Made by a program: the position numbers and the translations under genes. Below are positions 16,115 through 23,444 of a stretch of DNA of 52,968 bases, one piece after another (the first letter of the stretch is position 1; each line of letters opens with the position of its first letter). Under the pieces are notes generated by a model. The model made no database searches and was not told the origin of the DNA. It was given only the letters and a program-made list of their open reading frames with translations. Where the stretch lies: contig NZ_MVIF01000029.1 in assembly GCF_002086675.1 (NCBI RefSeq), forward strand, positions 1 through 52,968, read 5' to 3'. This DNA is from Mycobacterium persicum (GTDB lineage: Bacteria; Actinomycetota; Actinomycetes; Mycobacteriales; Mycobacteriaceae).

Positions 16115-17602
16115 ATGAGCGTTTCGCTGCTTCTCGAGATGGCGGCGTCGAGCAACCCTGACCGCACGGCCGTCGTCTCGGGAGACCTGCGGCTGACGAC
16201 TCAGCAGCTCAGCGATCTCGCCGACGGCGGCGCCGGGGTACTGGCGGCGTCGAACGCCCGGCATGTGGTGTACATCGGCACCGGCGGGGCGATGCTGCCG
16301 CTGCTGATCTTCGCCGCGGCCCGCGCCGGGCTGCCCTTCACCCCGATCAACTATCGGCTTTCCGCCGACGGCATCCAGGCGCTGATCCGCCGGCTGCCCG
16401 AACCCCTGGTGATCGCCGACGACCGCTATCGGGGGATGCTCGACGATGCGCCGTCGATGAGTGCGGACGAATTCCGGGCGCTGGCCGGCAGCGCCGATCC
16501 GGTCTCGGAATTTCCGGACCCCGACGCGGTGGCGATCGTGCTGTTCACCTCGGGCACCACGTCGCAGCCCAAAGCCGTCGAACTCACCCACAACAACCTC
16601 ACCAGCTACGTCACCGGAACGGTCGAATTCGACTCGGCCGACAGCGGCGACGCCGCGCTGATCTGTGTGCCGCCCTATCACATCGCCGGGGTCGGGGCGG
16701 CGCTGTCAAACCTGTACGCTGGCCGAAAGATGGTGTATCTGACCGACTTTGACGCGCACGAATGGGTGCGGCTGGCCAACGCGGAGCAGGTCACCACCGC
16801 CACTGTGGTGCCGACCATGCTGGACCGTATCGTCTCGGTGCTGGCGACCGGCGACCACAAGCTGCCCACGCTGCGCAACCTGGCCTACGGCGGCTCGAGG
16901 GTGGGCCTGCCGCTGGTCCGCCGTGCCCTGGAACTGCTGCCGGATGTCGGCTTCGTCAACGCCTACGGCCTGACCGAGACCAGCTCGACGATCGCGGTCC
17001 TGACCCCCGATGACCACCGCACCGCGCTGTCGGCATCGGACGACGCGCTCGCCCGGCGGTTGGGATCGGTCGGCCGGCCGGTGCCCGGCATCGAGGTGCA
17101 GATCCGCGGCGAGGACGGCACCGTCGTGGGGCCCGGCGAAAGCGGCGAGCTGTTTGTCCGCGGCGAGCAGGTGTCCGGACGCTACACCGGAATCGGTTCG
17201 GTGCTCGACGACAACGGCTGGTTTCCGACCAAGGACATCGCCATGGTCGACGACGACGGTTACCTGTTCATCGGCGGGCGCAGCGACGACACCATTATCC
17301 GCGGCGGTGAGAACATCGCACCCGCCGAACTAGAGGAGGTGCTGATCGAGCACCCGCAGGTGCGTGACGTCGCGGTGGTCGGTGTCGACGACCCGCACTG
17401 GGGCCAAGCCATCGTCGCGGTGGTGGTGCCGTCCGCCGGCGCCGACCCGGACCCGCAGGAATTGCGCGACCATGTGCGTAGCAGTTTGCGCGGGTCACGC
17501 ACCCCGGACCGGGTAGTGTTTCGCGACGAGTTGCCAACCACCGCCACCGGCAAGGTACTTCGCCGGCAGATCATCGAAGAACTAGCAGGAACGGCATCAT
17601 GA
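16115..17602 (+). CDS. Acyl-CoA ligase (ANL superfamily)
   Basis: A 495-residue ligase that adenylates a carboxylate and forms a CoA thioester. Motifs: FTSGTTSQPKAVELTH (P-loop), NAYGLTETSST (adenine site), GWFPTKDIAMVDDDGYLFIGGRSDD (hinge Asp), IRGGENIAPAELEE, and TATGKVLRR with the catalytic lysine. ATG 16115 is preceded by GAGAAGGG about 6 bases away; an ATG 12 codons upstream gives an unlikely MCKGRGIGEG leader. A TACACT -10-like hexamer at 16065 could serve as promoter. It overlaps the next small gene by ATGA, so they are translated together. Not present at this position in M. tuberculosis as I recall. Confidence 0.88.
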   Translation: MSVSLLLEMAASSNPDRTAVVSGDLRLTTQQLSDLADGGAGVLAASNARHVVYIGTGGAMLPLLIFAAARAGLPFTPINYRLSADGIQALIRRLPEPLVIADDRYRGMLDDAPSMSADEFRALAGSADPVSEFPDPDAVAIVLFTSGTTSQPKAVELTHNNLTSYVTGTVEFDSADSGDAALICVPPYHIAGVGAALSNLYAGRKMVYLTDFDAHEWVRLANAEQVTTATVVPTMLDRIVSVLATGDHKLPTLRNLAYGGSRVGLPLVRRALELLPDVGFVNAYGLTETSSTIAVLTPDDHRTALSASDDALARRLGSVGRPVPGIEVQIRGEDGTVVGPGESGELFVRGEQVSGRYTGIGSVLDDNGWFPTKDIAMVDDDGYLFIGGRSDDTIIRGGENIAPAELEEVLIEHPQVRDVAVVGVDDPHWGQAIVAVVVPSAGADPDPQELRDHVRSSLRGSRTPDRVVFRDELPTTATGKVLRRQIIEELAGTAS

Positions 17603-17895
17603 TCAAGAACGGAACCCGTCTCGCCAGCCAGGTGTGTGACACCCAGGTCATTGTCGTCAGAACCGCGGATAGCCTCGACGATTTGCGCTGCGGAGGCGTC
17701 CCGATGGTGGCGATCGGCGCCGAGCGGTCTGGCCAGCTCGACCCGGCGTTCGCCGACGGCTCGGTGCTGGGCAAACGCTATGTCGACGACAACGGCGCCG
17801 AGGTGCTGGTGACCAAGCCGGGCGCCGGAAGCCTGAGCATCGGCGACACCAAGTTGGCACTCAAAGAGGTCAAGCCGCTGCCGGCCAGCGACTGA
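17599..17895 (+). CDS. Small conserved protein coupled to acyl-CoA ligase
   Basis: A 98-residue protein, soluble, no signal or membrane segment. The N-terminal half has two cysteines (VCDTQVIVVR and DDLRCGGVPM) in beta-strand-like sequence; the second half is VLGKRYVDDNGAEVLVTKPGAG followed by GDTKLALKEVKPLP. I do not recognise a named family. The 4-base ATGA overlap with the ligase gene argues for a partner role, such as an accessory or small-molecule-binding subunit. The paired cysteines could bind a metal, but there are only two. Confidence 0.75.
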   Translation: MIKNGTRLASQVCDTQVIVVRTADSLDDLRCGGVPMVAIGAERSGQLDPAFADGSVLGKRYVDDNGAEVLVTKPGAGSLSIGDTKLALKEVKPLPASD

Positions 17896-17922
17896 CCGCC
17901 GGTCCAGCCGTCGGCGCCACGG

Positions 17923-18561
17923 TTAATCACCCGGGCCGGCGTGATTGACGGCAGTACCACTACTACGAACGAATTCCCTTGAGGCAACCAGGAATTGGAG
18001 CTGGTCGCCAACCGTGCGCAACGGCTCGGTGGTACGCGTCGAGCGGCACAGCATGATGGCCCCCTCCAGCGCGGCCACCGACGTCACCGCCAGCGACGCC
18101 GCGTCCGACTCGCCGAAACCGTCGGTGATAAACGCTCGAGTCAATGCGCTACACCAGCCGTTCAGGATCGCGCCGGCCTCCGTGGACAGCTCGAGTCCAT
18201 CGTCGGCCGAGCCCAACGCGGCCGCAGCCACGGGACAGCCCGCGGTGAAGTCGCCCTCGGTGAGCAGATGTTGCCAATAATCGACGAACTTGCGCAGCAG
18301 CACCCGGGCGCCGCGGTCGGCGGCATCGTCGATCACGGCGGTGATCGAATCCCCGGCGTAGCGAAGCGCCTCGGTCAGTATCTGGTTTCGCCCGTCGGGA
18401 AAGTGGTGGTAGACCGAGCCGCGTGGGGCGCCGCTGCGGGCGAGCACCGAGTCGATGGTTACGCCGGCCGCGCCACGTTCGCGCAGCACCTGCGCGGCGG
18501 TGACCAGCATCTTGTCCCGGGTGCCGCCGCGCTTCTTCGCGGCCGTGCCGGTCGGTGTCAT
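17923..18561 (-). CDS. TetR-family regulator
   Basis: A 212-residue repressor with an N-terminal HTH: RDKMLVTAAQVLRERGAAGV, VTIDSVLARSGAPRGSVYHHF (recognition helix) and FPDGRNQILTEAL. The C-terminal part (FTAGCPVAAAALGSADDG and EGAIMLCRSTRTTEPL) resembles the LmrA/YxaF subgroup. ATG 18561 is followed by a basic MTPTGTAAKKRGG leader. It converges with the 98-residue gene (27-base gap) and is divergent from the crotonase at 18864. The intergenic region carries two identical palindromes, its best operator candidates. Confidence 0.88.
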   Translation of the reverse strand: MTPTGTAAKKRGGTRDKMLVTAAQVLRERGAAGVTIDSVLARSGAPRGSVYHHFPDGRNQILTEALRYAGDSITAVIDDAADRGARVLLRKFVDYWQHLLTEGDFTAGCPVAAAALGSADDGLELSTEAGAILNGWCSALTRAFITDGFGESDAASLAVTSVAALEGAIMLCRSTRTTEPLRTVGDQLQFLVASREFVRSSGTAVNHAGPGD

Positions 18562-18739
18562 GCGGCGTGTGAGTGCCGGTGTGCCGGCCAGTGCAGCTGG
18601 CGTGGGTTGAACCGAAGCGTTCGTCGGCGTCTATCGGGCAGTTCGCGGGTGAATCGGAAGCCGGCGATGTTGAGCTCGATGATCCACATGGTTACTCCCG
18701 GTGGAAGGTATTGCCTCATGTACCGGGTCACCGGCCACG

Positions 18740-18759
18740 ATTATGCACCAAAGCATAAT
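18740..18759. promoter_or_regulatory. Palindromic operator A, ATTATGC-N6-GCATAAT
   Basis: Perfect 7-6-7 inverted repeat (arms 18740-18746 and 18753-18759). The same 14 specified bases recur at operator B, 78 bases on. Placed between the divergent TetR and crotonase genes. Confidence 0.7.
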
Positions 18760-18817
18760 ACGTCTGCGCCTGTGGGGGAAGAGCCGTCATCGAACTGCTA
18801 TGCATCACGCCGAACAT

Positions 18818-18837
18818 ATTATGCTCTATTGCATAAT
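18818..18837. promoter_or_regulatory. Palindromic operator B, ATTATGC-N6-GCATAAT
   Basis: Second perfect copy (arms 18818-18824 and 18831-18837), only 26 bases before the crotonase ATG. Its position would let a repressor block the promoter or early transcript of the crotonase gene. Confidence 0.7.
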
Positions 18838-18863
18838 GCCGTTTCGTGGAGTTCACTGAGCCG

Positions 18864-19685
18864 ATGACCACTGCATCCCAGCCATCCCTGCCCGACCTCG
18901 CCACCGTGTCCCTCGAGCGGGACGGCTGCGACGGCCATGTCCTGCTGATCGGCCTGAACCGGCCGCACAAACGCAATGCCTTCGACCGGGCGATGCTCGC
19001 CGACCTGTCCCGGGCATACGGGCTGCTGGAATCCGATGACTCGCTACGGGCCGGGGTGTTGTTCGCCCACGGCGACCACTTCACCGCCGGTCTTGATCTG
19101 GTCGACGTCGGTCCCGGCATCGCGAGCGGGGAACTGGAGTTCCCCGAGGGGGGACGCGATCCCTGGCGGCTGGACGGCGACTGGACCACACCGCTGGTCG
19201 CCGTCGTACACGGCTGGTGCATGACGTTGGGCATCGAACTGCTGCTGGCTGCCGACATCCGCGTTGCCGCCGCCGGGACCCGGTTCACCCAGCTCGAGGT
19301 GCAGCGCGGGATCTACCCCTTCGGCGGAGCGACTATCCGGCTGCCGCGCGAGGCCGGGTGGGGCAATGCCATGCGCTGGCTGCTCACCGGCGAGGAATTC
19401 GACGCGGCCGAGGCGCACCGAATCGGGCTGGTCCAGGAGGTGGCCGAGGACGCCGCGGCGGCATTGGCCAGGGCGAGAGAGATCGCGCACACCATCGCCG
19501 ACCGCGCCGCGCCGCTGGGGGTGCGGACCACGCTGGCGTCGGCGCACCTGGCCCGCCGGCACGGCGAGGCGGCGGCCATCGAACGGCTGCGCCCCGACGT
19601 CGCGGCCCTATTCGCCACCGCCGACGCCGCCGAGGGCGTCCAGTCGTTCATCGAACGACGGCAGGCCCGCTTTCAGGGACGGTAG
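18864..19685 (+). CDS. Enoyl-CoA hydratase/isomerase family protein
   Basis: A 273-residue crotonase. Motifs: LNRPHKRNAFDRAML, HFTAGLDLVDV (oxyanion region), E125 in TLGIELLLAADI and E145 in FTQLEVQRGI, which keep both classical glutamates. The segment YPFGGATIRLPREAGWGNAM matches the usual turn after the second Glu. The ATG at 18864 gives a normal N-terminus; GTG 18846 is an in-frame alternative, with GGAG at 18848-18851 that could serve ATG 18864. Probably under the divergent TetR protein. Converges with the aldehyde dehydrogenase. Confidence 0.87.
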   Translation: MTTASQPSLPDLATVSLERDGCDGHVLLIGLNRPHKRNAFDRAMLADLSRAYGLLESDDSLRAGVLFAHGDHFTAGLDLVDVGPGIASGELEFPEGGRDPWRLDGDWTTPLVAVVHGWCMTLGIELLLAADIRVAAAGTRFTQLEVQRGIYPFGGATIRLPREAGWGNAMRWLLTGEEFDAAEAHRIGLVQEVAEDAAAALARAREIAHTIADRAAPLGVRTTLASAHLARRHGEAAAIERLRPDVAALFATADAAEGVQSFIERRQARFQGR

Positions 19686-19731
19686 TCGGCCGAGTCGCGA
19701 ATTTCGGGGCGGTTGCGGGTGCTCGCCCTGG

Positions 19732-21201
19732 TTACTCGACGGTGTAGCCCATCGGCATCAGCACGCTCTTCTGCTGGGTGAAGTGCTCGACACCTTCCGG
19801 CCCGTTTTCGCGGCCGATTCCGGAGTTCTTGTAGCCGCCGAAGGGGCAGCAGGGATCGAAGGCGTACCAGTTGATTCCGTAGGTGCCGGTGCGGATCCTT
19901 TCGGAGATCTCAATGCCGTGCGGGATATTGGAGGTCCAGACGCTGCCGGCCAGCCCGTACACCGAGTCGTTGGCGATCTTGATCGCCTCCTCTTCGGTGT
20001 CGTAGGGGATGATCGACAGCACCGGCCCGAAGATCTCCTCCTGAGCGATCGTCATTTTGTTGTCGACGTCGGCGAAAACTGTTGGCTGCACGAAGAATCC
20101 GTTGTCCAGGCCTTCGGGGCGGCCACCGCCGCACACCAGCCGCGCGCCCTCCTCGATGCCCTTGGTGATGTATCCCTCCACCCGGGCGCGCTGTTTCTCC
20201 GAGATCAGCGGCCCCACTTGCACCGCCGGGTTCGACGGCGGCCCCACCGGCAGTGCCTGCACGAAAGTGCTTACCGCATCCACGATTTCGTCATACCGGG
20301 AACGCGGCGCCAGAATCCGCGTCTGGTTCACACAGCCCTGCCCGGCGTTCATCACGCCGGAGAACACCATCATCGGGACGGCGCTGGCCAGATCGACGTC
20401 TTCGAGCATGATGGCCGCCGACTTGCCGCCCAGCTCCAGCGTGCATGGCTTGAGCAGTTCGGCGGCGCGCTTGCCCACCTCCTTGCCGACCGCCGAGCTG
20501 CCGGTGAAGGTGAACATATCGACGTCGGGGTTGGAGGTCAGCGCCTGGCCGGTCTCGATACCGCCGGGCACCACCGACAGCACCCCTTCAGGCAGACCGG
20601 CCTCGGCCAGCAACTCGGCCAAAGCATTTGCCGTCAAAGGGGTTTCGGCGGCCGGCTTGAGCACTACGGTGCAGCCGGCGAGCAGCGCGGGGCCCAGCTT
20701 GTTGATGGCCAGGAACAGCGGCACATTCCACGCGACGATCGCGCCCACCACACCGACGGGCTCGCGATGGACGATGGTCTGGCCGTAGGAGCCGCTGCGG
20801 ATCTCCCGCCACTTGACCTGGTCGACGGCCTGAGTGGCGAAAAAATTCAGCGCCCCCATCGAACCCATCCAGTGCATCGTCTCGATGATCGTCGGCGGCT
20901 GACCGGTCTCGTCGGCGAGCAGTTTGGTGAATAGGCCTTTGCGTTCTTCCAGCAGCTTGGCCGCGGCGGCCAGCACCGCCGCCCGCTCCTTTGGTGGGGT
21001 CGCGGGCCACGGTCCGTTGTCGAATGCCGCTCGCGCCGCGGCAACCGCGGCGTCGACGTCGGCGCCGGCCGCCAGCGGCACCTTGCCGACGTACTCGCCG
21101 GTGGCCGGGCAGTGCACTTCAATGACTTCGGAGGTCGACGGTTGCGTCCACTTGCCGCCGATGAAGAGTTTGTCGTATTCGGTCGTGTGGCTGTCGCTCA
21201 T
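19732..21201 (-). CDS. Aldehyde dehydrogenase, Rv0223c type
   Basis: A 489-residue NAD(P)-dependent aldehyde dehydrogenase (Rv0223c is about 487). It oxidises an aldehyde to the acid. Signatures: VGAIVAWNVPLFLAINKLGP (cofactor site), GSSAVGKEVG, LELGGKSAAI (general-base Glu), NAGQGCVNQTR (nucleophile Cys), EEIFGPVLSI, and the C-terminal NSGIGRENG. Start ATG 21201 gives MSDSHTTEYDKLFIGG. A KstR-like box lies about 30-44 bases upstream, which suggests the gene belongs to the cholesterol/steroid catabolism regulon. Confidence 0.92.
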   Translation of the reverse strand: MSDSHTTEYDKLFIGGKWTQPSTSEVIEVHCPATGEYVGKVPLAAGADVDAAVAAARAAFDNGPWPATPPKERAAVLAAAAKLLEERKGLFTKLLADETGQPPTIIETMHWMGSMGALNFFATQAVDQVKWREIRSGSYGQTIVHREPVGVVGAIVAWNVPLFLAINKLGPALLAGCTVVLKPAAETPLTANALAELLAEAGLPEGVLSVVPGGIETGQALTSNPDVDMFTFTGSSAVGKEVGKRAAELLKPCTLELGGKSAAIMLEDVDLASAVPMMVFSGVMNAGQGCVNQTRILAPRSRYDEIVDAVSTFVQALPVGPPSNPAVQVGPLISEKQRARVEGYITKGIEEGARLVCGGGRPEGLDNGFFVQPTVFADVDNKMTIAQEEIFGPVLSIIPYDTEEEAIKIANDSVYGLAGSVWTSNIPHGIEISERIRTGTYGINWYAFDPCCPFGGYKNSGIGRENGPEGVEHFTQQKSVLMPMGYTVE

Positions 21202-21231
21202 GGCGCCACCCTACCCAAGCCGACCCGAAAC

Positions 21232-21245
21232 GAGAACACGTTCCA
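21232..21245. promoter_or_regulatory. KstR-like operator
   Basis: GAGAACACGTTCCA fits the KstR consensus TnnAACnnGTTnnA at 7 of 8 fixed positions (read on either strand), with a perfect GAAC-AC-GTTC core at 21234-21243. It is upstream of the aldehyde dehydrogenase and immediately before the stop of the methyltransferase gene. Confidence 0.6.
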
Positions 21246-22043
21246 TTATCGCGGCTGCAGGACCAGCACCAGGTTGCTCACCAAGAACTCCCGGAGCAGC
21301 GGCACCGAGGTCAGCCACCACGCCCATCGCGGGTGGTAGCGGGGAAATGCGGCAACCGCGGCACCGGTGCTGGCGGCCCACTTCAGACCATCGGCCACCG
21401 AGACCGCAAACAACGACGACCCGTAGTTGTTTTTCGCCGGATGGCCGTGTTTTCGGGCATAGCGCGCGGCGGCGCGGGCACCGCCGAGGTAATGGGTCAG
21501 ACCCATCTCGTGTCCGCCGAACGGGCCGAGCCAGACGGTATAAGAGAGCACGACCAACCCGCCCGGCCTGGTCACCCGCAGCATCTCGGCGCCGAGCTGC
21601 CATGGCCGCGGCACATGTTCGGCGACATTGGAAGACAGGCAGATGTCCACCGAGTCGTCGGCGAATGGCAGAGCCATGCCCGAGGCCCGCACGAAAACGC
21701 CCGGCCCGTCGACCTTTGCGGGGCCCGCGGCGTGCATTTCGCCAGGGTCCGGTTCGACCCCGATGTAACGGACTCCGGCATCGGCGAACGCCGCGGCGAA
21801 GTATCCGGGACCACCGCCCACATCGAGCAGTGTGCGATCGGTCGGCGGCTCCCCGTGGCCGGCCAGCCAGAGATCACCGACCATCGTCGCGGTGTCGGCT
21901 GCCAGGGCGTCGTAGAAGCGTGCCGGGTCGGACTGCTCATAACGGAACTGTGACAGTAACCGCAGTGAGCGGGCCAGCGTCGCCCGGCGCGCTACGACAT
22001 CGGTGACAGGGGAGGCGACGGCCACCGGCCACACCCTACGCAT
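21246..22043 (-). CDS. SAM-dependent methyltransferase, Rv0224c type
   Basis: A 265-residue class I methyltransferase (Rv0224c is about 254). SAM motif LLDVGGGPGYFAAAFADAGV, then YIGVEPDPGEMHAAG, ASGMALPFADDSVDICLSSN, and the highly conserved PRPWQLGAEMLRVTRPGGL. The C-terminal YHPRWAWWLTSVPLLREFLV is aromatic and may be membrane-associating. Starts: ATG 22043, or GTG at 22034 or 22025, the last giving a length nearer the relative. Divergent from the glycosyltransferase. Followed 44 bases later by the aldehyde dehydrogenase on the same strand. Confidence 0.88.
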   Translation of the reverse strand: MRRVWPVAVASPVTDVVARRATLARSLRLLSQFRYEQSDPARFYDALAADTATMVGDLWLAGHGEPPTDRTLLDVGGGPGYFAAAFADAGVRYIGVEPDPGEMHAAGPAKVDGPGVFVRASGMALPFADDSVDICLSSNVAEHVPRPWQLGAEMLRVTRPGGLVVLSYTVWLGPFGGHEMGLTHYLGGARAAARYARKHGHPAKNNYGSSLFAVSVADGLKWAASTGAAVAAFPRYHPRWAWWLTSVPLLREFLVSNLVLVLQPR

Positions 22044-22091
22044 TCGCGCCCCGGTGCTGCATGATGCGCCAGGGGCTAGTCAAGTCCGCAC

Positions 22092-22186
22092 GAGTGTGCA
22101 TCTGTGGCTTTCGGTGTGTGCACCCGGCGACCGGCAGGCCGTGGAGTCGCCCTAAGCGCACATCCAAAGCCGCCAGCGCACACTGG
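22092..22186. repeat. Imperfect long inverted repeat
   Basis: The left part (from 22093) and the reverse complement of the right part (to about 22186) match at about 27 of 39 positions, sharing AGTGTGC, GGCTTT, GTGTG-like and GGCGAC blocks. It sits in the 189-base gap between the divergent methyltransferase and glycosyltransferase genes. It could be a dispersed palindromic element or a structured leader. Confidence 0.5.
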
Positions 22187-22232
22187 GCGCCGCGCGGCGG
22201 CGCGCATCGTCGCCAGGTTAGGCTGGCGATTG

Positions 22233-23396
22233 ATGTCTGGACTGCGCTCGGTGTTGCTGCTGTGCTGGCGCGATACCGGGCATCCCCAGGGTGGTGGCAG
22301 CGAGACCTATTTGCAGCGCATCGGCGCGCAGCTGGTCGCATCCGGTATCGAGGTCACCTTACGCACCGCCCGCTATCCGGGGGCCCCACGACACGACGTC
22401 ATCGACGGAGTGCGGATCAGCCGCGCCGGTGGCCGCTATTCCGTCTACGTGTGGGCGCTGGTAGCGCTGGCACTGGCGCGGTTGCGGTTGGGGCCGCTGC
22501 GCCGGGTGCGGCCGGACGTGGTCATCGACACCCAGAACGGTCTGCCATTTCTTGCCCGGCTCTTGTATGGGCGTCGCACGGTGGTGCTGGTCCACCACTG
22601 CCATCGCGAGCAGTGGCCGGTGGCAGGTCCGGTGCTCGGTCGGCTGGGCTGGTTCGTCGAGTCGACGGTGTCGCCACGGCTCAACCGGCACAACCAGTAC
22701 GTGACGGTGTCGTTGCCGTCGGCGCGTGATCTGGTCGCCCTGGGTGTGGATAACGGGCGGATCGCGGTGGTCCGCAACGGACTCGACGAGGCGCCGGCGC
22801 AGACGTTGTCCGTTCCGCGCGCGGCCACCCCGCGGGTGGTGGTGCTGTCGCGGCTGGTACCGCACAAGCGGATCGAGGATGCGCTGGAAGCCGTGGCGGA
22901 GCTACGGCGACGAAACCCGGGAATACCGGGTCTGCACCTCGACGTGGTCGGTGGCGGCTGGTGGCGCCAGCGACTCGTCGACCACGTGAATCGGCTCGGC
23001 ATTTCCGACGCGGTGACCTTCCATGGTCACGTCGACGACCTCACCAAACACCATGTGCTGCAGAGCTCTTGGGTACACCTGCTGCCGTCGCGCAAGTAGG
23101 GGTGGGGTCTGGCGGTGGTCGAGGCGGCCCAGCACAGCGTGCCCACGGTTGGGTATCGATCCTCCGGCGGTCTGTCCGACTCGATCATCGACGGGGTGAC
23201 CGGCATCCTGGTCGACAGCCACCGCGAACTGGTGGACCGACTCGAACAACTGCTCTCCGAGCCGATATTGCGCGACCAACTCGGCGCCAAGGCGCAAGTG
23301 CGTAGCGGCGAATTCTCTTGGCAACAAAGCGCCGAAGCCATGCGCACGGTGCTCGAAACGGTGCTGGTGGGAGACCGCCTCAGCGGCGTGGTGTAA
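22233..23396 (+). pseudogene. GT4 glycosyltransferase (Rv0225 type) interrupted by a TAG codon
   Basis: A GT-B glycosyltransferase of 387 codons (Rv0225 is about 384). N-terminal GHPQGGGSETYLQRIGAQL, central RVVVLSRLVPHKRIEDALEA (donor-side domain start), C-terminal GYRSSGGLSDSIIDGVTGIL. Reading is in one frame throughout except codon 289, TAG at 23097-23099, in LLPSRK-stop-GWGLAVVEA. The expected codon is GAG: this would be the first Glu of the EX7E sugar-nucleotide motif. A single G-to-T change explains it. Without readthrough the product lacks its last quarter and the catalytic motif. Start ATG 22233. Confidence 0.87.
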
Positions 23397-23444
23397 ACCG
23401 CGAAACCTAATCCGTTGCGATCAGCGGCCTCTCTTCGCCTCTGG

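Larger units (their letters stand above)
18562..18863. other. Intergenic region with operators between divergent TetR and crotonase
   Basis: About 300 bases without a convincing gene. The first 170 bases are ordinary high-GC sequence with short frames of no recognisable content. The last 130 bases are clearly AT-richer and contain the two ATTATGC-N6-GCATAAT sites plus a half-site-like CTATGCATC at 18798-18806. Confidence 0.7.

Noticed and set aside
18573..18758. Possible 61-codon gene
   Set aside because: No ribosome-binding site or recognisable sequence, and it runs into operator A.
19264..20934. 556-codon open frame on the plus strand antisense to the aldehyde dehydrogenase
   Set aside because: Composition is Arg/Pro/His-rich with no motifs; the dehydrogenase is certain.
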